Shown in pieces: positions 43,053-51,596 of a stretch of DNA of 64,000 nucleotides. Below the pieces are notes generated by a model. It was not told the DNA's origin. It worked only from the letters and a program-made list of their open reading frames with translations, and did no database searches. The translations under genes and the position numbers were made by a program. Within the stretch, counting starts at the first letter, position 1. Every line of letters starts with the position of its first letter. The stretch lies in assembly GCF_002075345.1 (NCBI RefSeq), contig NZ_NAEW01000015.1, positions 1-64,000 of the forward strand. The letters are read 5' to 3'. The stretch comes from Citrobacter braakii. GTDB lineage: Bacteria > Pseudomonadota > Gammaproteobacteria > Enterobacterales > Enterobacteriaceae.

Positions 43053-44861
43053 TCAGGGCTGTTCCTGACCAACAGAACTGCACCAGGTCGTTATCATGAC
43101 GGACATCCAGGGGGGGTTATAAAACTGCCAGGAATGCCCGAGGATACCTGTATCCTCAGCCCCCACCATGGCCGCTATCCGCCACGTGGCACCAGCACCA
43201 TCAGCCGACTGTCTTATCTGCAGGATTGCTCCCCCCAGACGGTTGATAGAAACATCACTCTGACTCAGCCTCACCATGTTGTCGGACTGACTATCGAAGT
43301 AATGTCCTGGATTACCAGGAAGTAACGTTCCGTCAGCATTTTTTCTTATGCCTGAGACAACAGAGGAAACCGACGCGCTGAGCCGGGGGTGCATATCCAC
43401 ATGCACACCATTGCCATCCACCACATTCTGTGGACAGGTCTGTACCGGAACCGCAATAGCACCATTTGCAGGATTGGAGATTGTGTCCGGAGTGGGGCCG
43501 GTCTGACCGCAGCCGTTCACAGTACATAAGTCAGTTGCACCATCAGCAGGATTACGATAGTAAGGTTCAATCTGTCCGGTGTTACTGAAAGCGGCATAGT
43601 GGATTTGTGGTGCCGTATAATATTCATCTGTTGCACCATTAGCCCCTAAATGAACACCTTTTGAAATCACGTCACCCACCTGTAAATTCGCAAACTCACG
43701 GATATTCTGACGCTGTTTTAATACCAGGGCGTCCTGCGCAGGCGAGGTCAGGCAGGGACCCGCGGCACCAGCGGTTGTATTCCAGCAGACTTTATCTGCG
43801 GAGTTCAGACCGTCTGTTCTGAGATAATCCCCTTTACCGTCAAAACTGAACCGGATAGCGTACGCCTGCCCGTGCTGTAATTTGTCAATCATGTTCGGCA
43901 AATCAGAAAACAGGGCCAGGTTGCTATCCGGGGTGGCTGTCGTCGCCGGTTGCCCGCTGGTTTTGTCCAGTAGCGTCCAGGTGTTACTGGCATGATTCAG
44001 TTCCCTGACCAGATAAACACCATTCGTGTTTGGTGTGATTTTCTTCAGCCTGAACGCTGTCATTAACGGGTTGATGAACTGCTCAATCCGGGCGGGATTG
44101 TTATCCACCGGTGAGAAACTAATGTACACATCCACCCGGTCAATCCCGACTGGAGTAGCAGCAACAGATCCTGCTGGCCGACTGACGGTCCCCTGATCGC
44201 TGACAAGATCAAGACGTGAAATAGCAATTTCACTGCCTCTCAGTACCGGAGTTTCATTACAGCTTAAAAATTGCTGGTTGAAATAGATATTACCTGAGGC
44301 TCCGGCGCATCCACTGTCCGTAAAATACCGCCGAACCGAATCGGGTCCCCATACAGACTGACTCCATCGAAGGGAATGACTGAAATAGGTCTTTCCGGTG
44401 TGATGGTCAGTAACCGGAGACCCGTTTGAAACCGGCGTGGTAATACTCTTCGACCAGGTTCTGCCAATATAAGGTGATACTGAAGGACTGCCAGCATCCG
44501 TGGAAGACCCGGGGTGAGCCAGCCAGAGGGGGTTATTTTGTATACCCAACGTATTTATATCCACCTGATCCTCTGATATTGGATCAGCCGGTTGCTGGTA
44601 TAGCGGATTTATTATTTTTTTCGGAACATTATTAACGGTCGCAGTAATCTTTCCTGCATTAATAAACTGTAACGCACCATAAATCTCCTGTGCCACTGCA
44701 TCAGCTGCAGCCTGGCGTGTTTTCTCATCAATTAATTTACGGGCATAGTTTCCCGCCGCTAATAAAATAATACCGAGAAAGGCCAGAACAAAAATGATTT
44801 CCAGCAATGAAAACCCACGGGACTCTGTCATCCTTTTTCTGATTACGGACTCACTTACCAC
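43053..44861 (-). CDS. Large minor pilin (CofB/TcpB-like), probable pilus-tip initiator
   Basis: A 602-residue prepilin from a GTG start. After a 16-residue leader the class b motif RGFSLLEIIFVLAFLGIILL is cut after Gly. The rest is a large beta-rich ectodomain (LGIQNNPLWLAHPGSSTDAG, ...). In CFA/III the minor pilin CofB (about 520 residues) forms the trimeric tip that initiates assembly and binds CofJ; the C-terminal part here (GHYFDSQSDNMVRLSQSDVS INRLGGAILQIRQ) is the expected trimer region. It is about 80 residues longer than CofB. Follows the attenuator after the major pilin gene. Confidence 0.82.
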   Translation of the reverse strand: MVSESVIRKRMTESRGFSLLEIIFVLAFLGIILLAAGNYARKLIDEKTRQAAADAVAQEIYGALQFINAGKITATVNNVPKKIINPLYQQPADPISEDQVDINTLGIQNNPLWLAHPGSSTDAGSPSVSPYIGRTWSKSITTPVSNGSPVTDHHTGKTYFSHSLRWSQSVWGPDSVRRYFTDSGCAGASGNIYFNQQFLSCNETPVLRGSEIAISRLDLVSDQGTVSRPAGSVAATPVGIDRVDVYISFSPVDNNPARIEQFINPLMTAFRLKKITPNTNGVYLVRELNHASNTWTLLDKTSGQPATTATPDSNLALFSDLPNMIDKLQHGQAYAIRFSFDGKGDYLRTDGLNSADKVCWNTTAGAAGPCLTSPAQDALVLKQRQNIREFANLQVGDVISKGVHLGANGATDEYYTAPQIHYAAFSNTGQIEPYYRNPADGATDLCTVNGCGQTGPTPDTISNPANGAIAVPVQTCPQNVVDGNGVHVDMHPRLSASVSSVVSGIRKNADGTLLPGNPGHYFDSQSDNMVRLSQSDVSINRLGGAILQIRQSADGAGATWRIAAMVGAEDTGILGHSWQFYNPPWMSVMITTWCSSVGQEQP

Positions 44862-44891
44862 AACCCGTCCCTCATTTATCTTTACACTGAG

Positions 44892-44917
44892 AGTGCTCCC
44901 CTTGAATGAGGAGCACT
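44892..44917 (-). terminator. Attenuator hairpin between major and minor pilin genes
   Basis: On the minus strand AGTGCTCC and GGAGCACT form a perfect 8-bp stem with a 10-base loop, with no long T-run. A partial terminator of this kind would favour major pilin mRNA and leave reduced transcription for the downstream assembly genes. Confidence 0.65.
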
Positions 44918-44937
44918 AAAGAGAGATATAAATAAAA

Positions 44938-45717
44938 TTAACGGCTTCCCAAAACCACACTGTTACTAGAGTTGTCATTACATGCAGTAATTACGCCATC
45001 AGCGGTAATCAAAGTGTTACCGTTAGCTACCAGAGAGCGGAAAACACCAGATCCAGTTAAGGTGGCTGGTGTACCCGGATTGTTACCAGTACCAGGCGTG
45101 CCTGCAACGACACCAGTAAGAGCGGCATCAAGTGCTAATGCGGCAACATCATAATGGTAGGTCCCTGCTGGGGCATTGTCAGTTACCTCAACATAATCGA
45201 AACTGTTTCCGGCCTGGAGTAATATATTTCGACACTGCTGTTGATTCAGACCATTAATTTCAATGAAATATCCCTTCTGAACACCATTGGCACTGATATT
45301 ACCGGCACCTGCACTAATAAAATCATTTGAAATATTATTTTTTGCTTCATCCCGCGATAATTTACCCAGTGCAATCAGTTTACCAATAGGCGTTGCCTGA
45401 CCCGCAGCCTCATTTATAGTCTGATCGTTTAACTGTGCTGTGGCTGTCCCTGCAGGAAGCGGATAAATCCCCGTCGAGCCATAGGCATCTTTCATTGCTG
45501 TACGAATAGTATTGATATTCGTTGTCAGATCCGTCATTGCTTTACTGTCATAAGCACGCTGTGCAAGAACAACTACACCAGCCGCAATCGTACCGATAAT
45601 CCCCAATACGATAATAATTTCCAGCAATGTCATACCACGTTGTTTTTTTAGATTAAGGTATTTTTCTGGCTGTGCCATAAAACGTTTTCTGATTTCCCGC
45701 AAGTTTATTGCTTTCAT
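44938..45717 (-). CDS. Major pilin of a class b type IV pilus (CofA/LngA-like)
   Basis: A 259-residue prepilin: long 28-residue basic leader typical of class b pilins, then the motif QRGMTLLEIIIVLGIIGTIA AGVVVLAQ with cleavage after Gly and mature Met1. The mature protein is about 230 residues with a disulfide candidate pair (QQQCRNIL and ITACNDN). The GTGGAGCG sequence before the ATG is taken as ribosome site, so the four codons upstream are not translated. In CFA/III the equivalent protein polymerises into long bundling pili that mediate adherence. The gene is first in the operon. Confidence 0.9.
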   Translation of the reverse strand: MKAINLREIRKRFMAQPEKYLNLKKQRGMTLLEIIIVLGIIGTIAAGVVVLAQRAYDSKAMTDLTTNINTIRTAMKDAYGSTGIYPLPAGTATAQLNDQTINEAAGQATPIGKLIALGKLSRDEAKNNISNDFISAGAGNISANGVQKGYFIEINGLNQQQCRNILLQAGNSFDYVEVTDNAPAGTYHYDVAALALDAALTGVVAGTPGTGNNPGTPATLTGSGVFRSLVANGNTLITADGVITACNDNSSNSVVLGSR

Positions 45718-45926
45718 AGGACGCTCCACTTATTAGTAAAACAAATAATAAAAATCCTCTACTCACCGGAATGAATAGTGTCATGTTTCGCTACAATGAT
45801 GATTCTCAGTCTCATTCAGGTTAAATCGTAATAGGGATGCTTTCTGGTCTGGACACTCCTTTTATTTTCCAGTCAGGACAATCTGAATGAAATATTGATG
45901 TTTTCAGTTTCAATAATTAAAGATCT

Positions 45927-45953
45927 TTTTATCGATCGGAACGATCGATAAAA
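45927..45953. promoter_or_regulatory. 27-bp palindrome upstream of the pilin operon
   Basis: TTTTATCGATCG-GAA-CGATCGATAAAA is a perfect 12-bp dyad about 210 bases upstream of the major pilin start, within an AT-rich promoter region. No gene on either side needs a terminator here, so a regulator-binding site is favoured; a terminator remains possible. Confidence 0.6.
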
Positions 45954-46160
45954 TTCATCGTTATAAACGAATAATTCTGAAAGAAACTAAAGCAACTAAG
46001 AAAAACAATTAGTTAATTCAGCAAAGAGCAGACAGCACAGAACTATTGCTGATTAGTAATGTTTGTAACCATTTAATTTACGGAACACAAACTTGATCTA
46101 AATCATATTAAGTGGAATTTTTCCACAGAAACTCAGCGGTATTATCAGATATTCTTTTCT

Positions 46161-46305
46161 TGTGCAGAATCTGATGGGACACAAGTCGGTCAGCTCGACG
46201 GAAGTGTACACGAAGGTGTTTGCGCTCGATGTGGTGGCACGATACAGGGTGCAGTTCCAGATGCCGGAGGCTAATGCAGTGGCCATGTTGAAGAAGAATA
46301 TCTGA
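46161..46305 (+). pseudogene. C-terminal fragment of a ResD-like tyrosine recombinase
   Basis: Plus-strand reading gives QNLMGHKSVSSTEVYTKVFA, then LDVVARYRVQFQMPEANAVAML KKNI and stop. This is the end of the F-plasmid D-protein (ResD) family, holding the GH box and catalytic Tyr. The rest is gone, evidently deleted upstream of the pilin promoter region. Confidence 0.8.
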
Positions 46306-46471
46306 GACTGTTCAAATAATAATATAACTCGTTGACCAGTTGAGTCCGGGGAATAGCAACAAATGTAACTACACTGCCGCTTTCCGCGAGTTAAATCACA
46401 TTTATCATATCTCTTCAGTTTTAGCCTGTTTCTTCATATTCACTCACGGTCTGCCTGAGGAGCCGCATAAT

Positions 46472-47140
46472 ATGGATTCTTCCATCATCACGGATCTGTT
46501 AATCAGAATTGCCCTCGCCGGTTTTCTCGGGGGGCTGATTGGCATCGAGCGCCAGTTACGCGCCAAGGAAGCTGGCCTGAGGACGCACATCCTGGTCGGT
46601 ATGGGCAGCGCCATGTTCATGATCGTCTCCAAATACGGATTCGAAGACATTCTCCGGGAAAATCATGTGGCCCTGGATCCGAGCCGGATCGCCGCTCAGG
46701 TGGTCAGCGGTATGGGATTTCTGGGCGCCGGAACTATCATTATTCAGAAACAAATCGTCAAGGGCCTGACAACAGCAGCCGGAATGTGGGTCACCGCCGC
46801 CATCGGTCTGGTCATTGGTAGCGGCCTGTATGAGATTGGGATCTACGGAGCCTTTCTGACGCTTATTGTACTGGAAGTTTTCCGCCAGCTCAGTAACAGG
46901 CTGATGAGCCGGCACTGTGGATTACAGGTGAAACTCAGGCCAGAAAGCGTTTGCCGAGTGTTTACCGCCCTTCAGTCTATGCCTGTCGGCTTTGCGTTTC
47001 GTTCCCTGAAAGAGAATACCTCTGAGGACAACGCGTGGACGCTGTTTCTGGTGCTGACGCTGCGTCCCGGGCGCTCCGTCAGTGAGATTGCCCCGCCCTT
47101 GCTGAACATTGAAGGGGTAAAATCCGTCACTATCCGTTGA
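46472..47140 (+). CDS. mgtC: MgtC/SapB family membrane protein
   Basis: A 222-residue protein from ATG 46472 behind GAGGAG (a longer open frame back to 46340 is not used). The MgtC domain is plain: DLLIRIALAGFLGGLIGIER QLRAKEAGLRTHILVGMGSA, QVVSGMGFLGAGTIII, VKGLTTAAGMWVTAAIGLVI, and a C-terminal ACT-like part follows. MgtC proteins of Salmonella help growth in macrophages and at low Mg2+. A magnesium sensor leader was looked for and not seen. Next to it lies a broken EIIA-like gene. Confidence 0.88.
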   Translation: MDSSIITDLLIRIALAGFLGGLIGIERQLRAKEAGLRTHILVGMGSAMFMIVSKYGFEDILRENHVALDPSRIAAQVVSGMGFLGAGTIIIQKQIVKGLTTAAGMWVTAAIGLVIGSGLYEIGIYGAFLTLIVLEVFRQLSNRLMSRHCGLQVKLRPESVCRVFTALQSMPVGFAFRSLKENTSEDNAWTLFLVLTLRPGRSVSEIAPPLLNIEGVKSVTIR

Positions 47141-47153
47141 ACCCAGCACAGAT

Positions 47154-47301
47154 ATGCCACGAGACAAAATGATTACAGATTTCATCGATCTTAATTCGCT
47201 TTTTTCACCCGACAATACTATTACCGTCGAACTGACACTGAAAAAGTGAAGCCGCACGGGCGCTGGATATTCTGGCAGAGCTGCTGTCCCGCGCCGTCTG
47301 A
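47154..47301 (+). pseudogene. Frameshifted N-terminal fragment of a PtsN/EIIA-like protein
   Basis: From ATG 47154: MPRDKMITDFIDLNSLFSPD NTITVELTLKK then a stop. The next frame continues SEAARALDILAELLSRAV to TGA 47299-47301. Together they resemble the start of EIIA type-2 proteins (L-PENI-L-L--KSK--AL--LAELL). One base deletion in the AAAAAG run explains it. The remainder of the domain is missing. Confidence 0.45.
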
Positions 47302-47383
47302 GCCAGAAGAAATGCCCGGGCCAGAAACCTTTTCCCCTGGGCGATACGTAAGTGTCCGTCATGCAGGGACGCATTTCCTGGTC

Positions 47384-47587
47384 TCACAGTAACGGAGATA
47401 ACCAGCCGCTAAAAACAAGCAACGCCGCCATAAGTAACAACATCAACAGCAGAATATTCGCACAGCAGAGACGATGGCGAAAAAGGGTATGTCGGCGCGC
47501 CCGCTGGCGTCGGGAAAGAACCTTCATGTTATCTTCGCGGACCGCCATCACCGGGGGTCCAGGAGGGATATCGTCATCCTTATTCAC
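47384..47587 (-). CDS. Small single-pass membrane protein, 67 aa
   Basis: A leftward frame from GTG 47587 or an internal ATG: basic region KVLSRRQRARRHTLFRHRL followed by a strong transmembrane helix (ANILLLMLLLMAALLVFSGW) and a short end. No recognised family. The basic positive-inside start and the leucine-rich helix suggest a real small membrane protein, but no ribosome site stands out. Divergent from nothing obvious; between the EIIA fragment and the DMT transporter. Confidence 0.4.
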   Translation of the reverse strand: MNKDDDIPPGPPVMAVREDNMKVLSRRQRARRHTLFRHRLCCANILLLMLLLMAALLVFSGWLSPLL

Positions 47588-47870
47588 TTTTCTGTACTCC
47601 GTCGGCCTGAAGGAAATACCCCTCAAGGTTTTCTTTTATCATTATCCGACATTAACCACATAAAATGTGATAGATTCCTCAAAAACAACGCCACACAAAA
47701 AGTGATCTGTGTGCTGTTCACTGAGCACTGTTTCTGCCACCCGGTCCTCAGACACCAGACGTGCAGAATGTTAAACACGGGGACGTGTACAGGCGTTAAT
47801 TGTCTGACCAGGGAACGCTTTTTTTACTCCGGTTTTAATCACAATGGCTGAATCACAGGAAACACTCTTT

Positions 47871-48758
47871 ATGTCAGAAGCCCGTTTACAGCGGGTCGGG
47901 ACGCTGTCCGTTGTCATTGCCGCTACTTTGTGGGGCAGCACAGGCGTCAGTGCTCAGTACCTGCTGGAAACGACCCACAGTTCACCGGCCACGGTGACGA
48001 TGCTGCGTATGGGCCTGGCTGGCAGCCTGTTGCTGATTTTCGGGGGCCTTCGTGAACGCAGAAAGTTACTGAGGATATTCACCTCTCTGCGTGATGTTCT
48101 CTCTCTGCTTTTTTTTACCCTGGCCGGTGCCATGGCCGTACAACTGACCTTCCTGGTGACGGTGGCCGCGTCCGATGCCGCCACCGCTACAGTCCTGCAG
48201 TTCACCTCCCCAGCCATCGTAATGGTGACCTCCTGCCTGCTCACCCGGCAGATGCCCGGATGGCGGACGGTTCTGGCCGTCTGTCTGGCTATCGCCGGGG
48301 CCTTTTTGCTGGTGACCCACGGCAGCCTTACGTCACTGCGAATTTCCCGGACCGCCCTCACCTGGGGACTGATATCCTCCCTGGCTGCCGCCTTCTATGT
48401 CACCTGGCCGGTACCGCTTATCCGACGCTACGGGGCTATTCCGGTAGTGGGCTGGAGCCTGTTTATTGGTGGCGTGCTGCTCTTCATCCTGACACCAGAA
48501 CCCCTGGTATACCACTCCTGGGGGCTACCGGCTATCCTGTCCGCCGGGTATCTGATTGTGGTGGGTACCGCCGTGACCTTCTGCCTGTATCTGTCCGGGG
48601 CACGAAAAATTGGCAGCGCCCGCGCCAGCGCCATCTGCTGTATTGAACCACTGGTCAGCGCCGTACTGTCGGTTCTGTTGCTACATATTGCCTTTGGTCC
48701 CGCTGACTGGACGGGTACCCTGATGGTCCTGCTGGCCGTAGCGTTGATGACTCGTTGA
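47871..48758 (+). CDS. EamA/DMT-type metabolite exporter
   Basis: A 295-residue ten-helix transporter with two EamA repeats. First repeat LSVVIAATLWGSTGVSAQYL ... RMGLAGSLLLIFGG, second TALTWGLISSLAAAFYVTW ... YLIVVGTAVTFCLYLSGARK and conserved end IEPLVSAVLSVLLLHIAFGP. The start at 47871 has AGGAAAC eight bases upstream; nine more codons are possible. EamA proteins export amino acids or other small metabolites; which one is unknown. A CTGGCAT-type hairpin follows near 48820. Confidence 0.82.
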   Translation: MSEARLQRVGTLSVVIAATLWGSTGVSAQYLLETTHSSPATVTMLRMGLAGSLLLIFGGLRERRKLLRIFTSLRDVLSLLFFTLAGAMAVQLTFLVTVAASDAATATVLQFTSPAIVMVTSCLLTRQMPGWRTVLAVCLAIAGAFLLVTHGSLTSLRISRTALTWGLISSLAAAFYVTWPVPLIRRYGAIPVVGWSLFIGGVLLFILTPEPLVYHSWGLPAILSAGYLIVVGTAVTFCLYLSGARKIGSARASAICCIEPLVSAVLSVLLLHIAFGPADWTGTLMVLLAVALMTR

Positions 48759-49027
48759 CAAAGGAGTGATGAGGTTAACTGTTTCTTATAACAAATGCCC
48801 TGTGGATGACCTGGCATAGCTGGCCTGGTGCCAGCTGGTCGCCATGTGACTGGCACAGCATGACGGTCATGCGGTGATACCCTGCAGTAGCATCTTTTAT
48901 CATTCCCCAATGGGGGCATCAGGACTCCTGTCGTATGAGCAGATTGCAATCATCACATCAGTAAAGAGATACCCGAAACATTGCCAAAAAGTTTCTATCT
49001 GTTTTAGTCCTTCAGAAGGAAGATATA
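48759..49027. other. Intergenic region between converging units
   Basis: Includes a GC-rich stem TGGCATAGCTGGCCTGGTGCCA near 48813, a possible terminator for the exporter gene. No gene is supported. Confidence 0.4.
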
Positions 49028-49056
49028 TAAAAAAGCCACAGATTTTATCTGTGGCT
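49028..49056 (-). terminator. Intrinsic terminator of the leftward sugar-acid operon
   Basis: AGCCACAGAT-AAA-ATCTGTGGCT on the minus strand (49034-49056) is followed by TTTTTTA. It lies about 210 bases beyond the amidohydrolase stop, facing the leftward operon. Confidence 0.8.
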
Positions 49057-49268
49057 GTATAGAATTATTCACATCCATATGCCCTGTAATTGATCTGTCG
49101 CCAACAAATACTGGCATAAAGCTGCTTTCAGGTACTCTTTGTTCCTGATAATAACCGAAATCCAGAAAAAGACATCACTGACCAGTGATATACTGTCTCA
49201 GTATTTATGAGTTATCTATTTAAATTGTTAACACTCTTTATTTGATGTGTCGTACAATTATATTGTAG

Positions 49269-50225
49269 TTAACTATTATTTTCTTTTATCTCATGTGGCG
49301 GGATGGTCCTGTAAATACGTTTACAGTTATCATGAAACATTTTCCGTTGTGCCGCATGAGAATATCCCTTCATTTCACACACCGTCATAAACCCATGAAA
49401 TATGTCACTGAAACTACCACAAAGACTATCCACAGGAAAATTACTTGCAAACATGATTCTGTCAGGGCCAAACATTGATAAAACTTCAGAGATAATCCAC
49501 AGATTATTTTCCACCGACCAGGGGATACCCTTTAAACCAATGCCTGATACTTTCACCACAACATTTTCGCACTCGGCTAAAGCGGCCATTGCTGAATGCC
49601 ATCCGGCAAGACCTTCAACAGAACGCTGGGCGGGTAGTCCCGTATGGTTCAGGATTATCATCGTATCTGGGAAATCATTGGCCAGTTTAACCGCTTCATG
49701 TAAATTCCACCACGGAGTCTGTAGATCAAACATCAGATTATATTTTGCAAGTAATGAATAACCATATCGCCATTTTTCATTACTCATCAGAGTGGTGTAC
49801 TGCCCTACATCTTCAGGTTTGTCAGGACCTTCCGGTTTATGCCGGATACTGCGCATGAGTTCGTATTCGCTCTGCATTTTCAATACAGACTCAGTGTCAT
49901 CATGGTGTAACCAGGCCTGGCCGACAACAGCATTAGGATACCCCGTCTTTTTTGCCACCGAGGTAATAAAATCACTTTCACCACACGGGTCTGTTGGGTC
50001 CCATTCTGTTTCCATATAGCAGGTTTCCACAACATTAATATTTCCGACATCCAGGAAATAATCTTCCGGGTAATACTTTTTCTTAATGGCGGTATAGTCA
50101 CCATATCGAAAAGGGATCAACACATCGGGCTTCAGCCACGGATGGTCATTTTTAATCGGGTCCCAGAAATGATGATGAGCGTCAATGACCGGACCATCAT
50201 ATAATTTCATTTTTTCAGTATTCAT
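49269..50225 (-). CDS. Amidohydrolase-2 family lactonase/hydrolase
   Basis: A 318-residue TIM-barrel hydrolase with the metal motif DAHHHFWDP (residues 15-23), a family signature WDLQTPWWNLHEAVKLANDF and NHTGLPAQRS, and a C-terminal RIMFASNFPVDSLCGSF with the conserved Asp. Close relatives hydrolyse lactones such as 2-pyrone-4,6-dicarboxylate or sugar lactones. In this operon of sugar-acid genes, lactone opening is the likely job. The gene starts 9 bases after the MFS gene. Confidence 0.8.
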   Translation of the reverse strand: MNTEKMKLYDGPVIDAHHHFWDPIKNDHPWLKPDVLIPFRYGDYTAIKKKYYPEDYFLDVGNINVVETCYMETEWDPTDPCGESDFITSVAKKTGYPNAVVGQAWLHHDDTESVLKMQSEYELMRSIRHKPEGPDKPEDVGQYTTLMSNEKWRYGYSLLAKYNLMFDLQTPWWNLHEAVKLANDFPDTMIILNHTGLPAQRSVEGLAGWHSAMAALAECENVVVKVSGIGLKGIPWSVENNLWIISEVLSMFGPDRIMFASNFPVDSLCGSFSDIFHGFMTVCEMKGYSHAAQRKMFHDNCKRIYRTIPPHEIKENNS

Positions 50226-50234
50226 ATTTACCTC

Positions 50235-51536
50235 CTAGCGTACATGACGTAAGTCAATAATATTTGTCATAATAATGAATATTACAGCACAACCTGCGAA
50301 AAAGTAGAGTACCGGATCAAATGAACCTGTCAGGTCTAAAATAAGTCCAACTATTAATGGAATACAGATCCCTCCAACACTTCCAGCCATATTCATCATA
50401 CCGCCCACCGTTGCAACCCGGGAGCGTGGAGCCAGCAATGGAGGAAATGTCCAGTACATGCTTCCCCACATTAATACAAATGCAGCGCAGGACAGAAGAA
50501 TAATGGATGTTTTGACATCCGGGATGCTCGGCAATACCGCAAATGCTAAAAGTGTACAAACGCCTGAAATTGTCAGCAATAGCTTGCACGACCGACCCCG
50601 ACCTAAACCTTTGCTTGATAATTTGTCCGCAAGCCAGCCACCACAAAGGCTGCCACATCCCCCTGCACAGAAAATTATCATCGTGGCAAATCCAACGGAC
50701 TTTAAATCCAGATTTAATGCTCGTGTCAGATATCCCGGCCCCCATGTTAATAAACCAAAGAAGCACATGGCCCAGGAACAACGACCCAGCAACATACCTG
50801 TGAAGGAACGCAGCGGAATAATTTTTAGCAGTGGCTCCTTATTTTCTTCAACAACCTCATTTTCAGTACGATCAAGATTAATGATTTCCAGTTCACCGTC
50901 ATTTACTTTAGGTGAGTCTTCTGGTTTGTCACGAATAATCCAGTAGGCTATCAGTCCAAGAACAACTGCAGCAACACCACAGATAATGAAAGTAATCCGC
51001 CATGATGAAAAATACAGAATCATTTCGGCGACTAATATTCCACCAATAGCGGCACCAAATGGACCACCGGCATCCATTAGTGTGGCCCCTCGCGCTCTTT
51101 CATTTTTGTTTAACCAGATAGCATTGAGTCTGGCTCCGGACGGAAATACTGGTGCTTCACTTGCACCGAGTAACAGATTGGCAGCAAGTAAAGCAAAGCC
51201 TGTTGGACAGAGTCCTAGCAGTGCTTCTGCAATACCCCAGAGGACTGCAGATAAAGTCAGTATAACCCTTGCGCCAAACTTATCCGCCAGGAATCCCCCA
51301 GGGATCTGCATGCAGGCATAAGTCCAGAAAAAACCACTCAGGATCAGCCCCTGCATGGTATCACTTAAGCCCAGGTCTTTAGCAATAGTGGGCATCGCTA
51401 TCGATATCGAGGCCCTGTCAATCATACTGACAACAACAAGAAGGAAGAGAACGAAAAATATCCGCCATCTTATATTGGTTGGCTTTTGAATCTTGCACTC
51501 TGAAACAGAGTTTATTAGTTTATTACTGGATGACAT
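50235..51536 (-). CDS. MFS organic-anion permease (ACS family)
   Basis: A 433-residue twelve-helix transporter beginning MSSSNKLINSVSECKIQKPT with an AAGGGG site. The family marks are TNIRWRIFFVLFLLVVVSMI DRASISIA, GFFWTYACMQIPGGFLADKF and a long charged loop (DKPEDSPKVNDGELEIINLD). Sister proteins (GudP, GarP, ExuT, phthalate permeases) carry hexarates, uronates or aromatic acids with protons. Presumably it imports the substrate of this operon. Confidence 0.82.
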   Translation of the reverse strand: MSSSNKLINSVSECKIQKPTNIRWRIFFVLFLLVVVSMIDRASISIAMPTIAKDLGLSDTMQGLILSGFFWTYACMQIPGGFLADKFGARVILTLSAVLWGIAEALLGLCPTGFALLAANLLLGASEAPVFPSGARLNAIWLNKNERARGATLMDAGGPFGAAIGGILVAEMILYFSSWRITFIICGVAAVVLGLIAYWIIRDKPEDSPKVNDGELEIINLDRTENEVVEENKEPLLKIIPLRSFTGMLLGRCSWAMCFFGLLTWGPGYLTRALNLDLKSVGFATMIIFCAGGCGSLCGGWLADKLSSKGLGRGRSCKLLLTISGVCTLLAFAVLPSIPDVKTSIILLSCAAFVLMWGSMYWTFPPLLAPRSRVATVGGMMNMAGSVGGICIPLIVGLILDLTGSFDPVLYFFAGCAVIFIIMTNIIDLRHVR

Positions 51537-51596
51537 GGCTGGCCCCTTCAAATTAATAATGTACTTTTTTAATTTAAACTGGATGCTGTTCCTGTA

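Noticed and set aside
46340-46471. Extended N-terminus of the MgtC-like protein
   Set aside because: The upstream 44 codons have no ribosome site, whereas GAGGAG precedes the ATG at 46472 and the MgtC domain starts there.
46306-46471. Magnesium riboswitch upstream of mgtC
   Set aside because: The leader is only about 165 bases after the recombinase fragment, and I saw neither an M-box-like nor a proline/UA-rich leader ORF structure.
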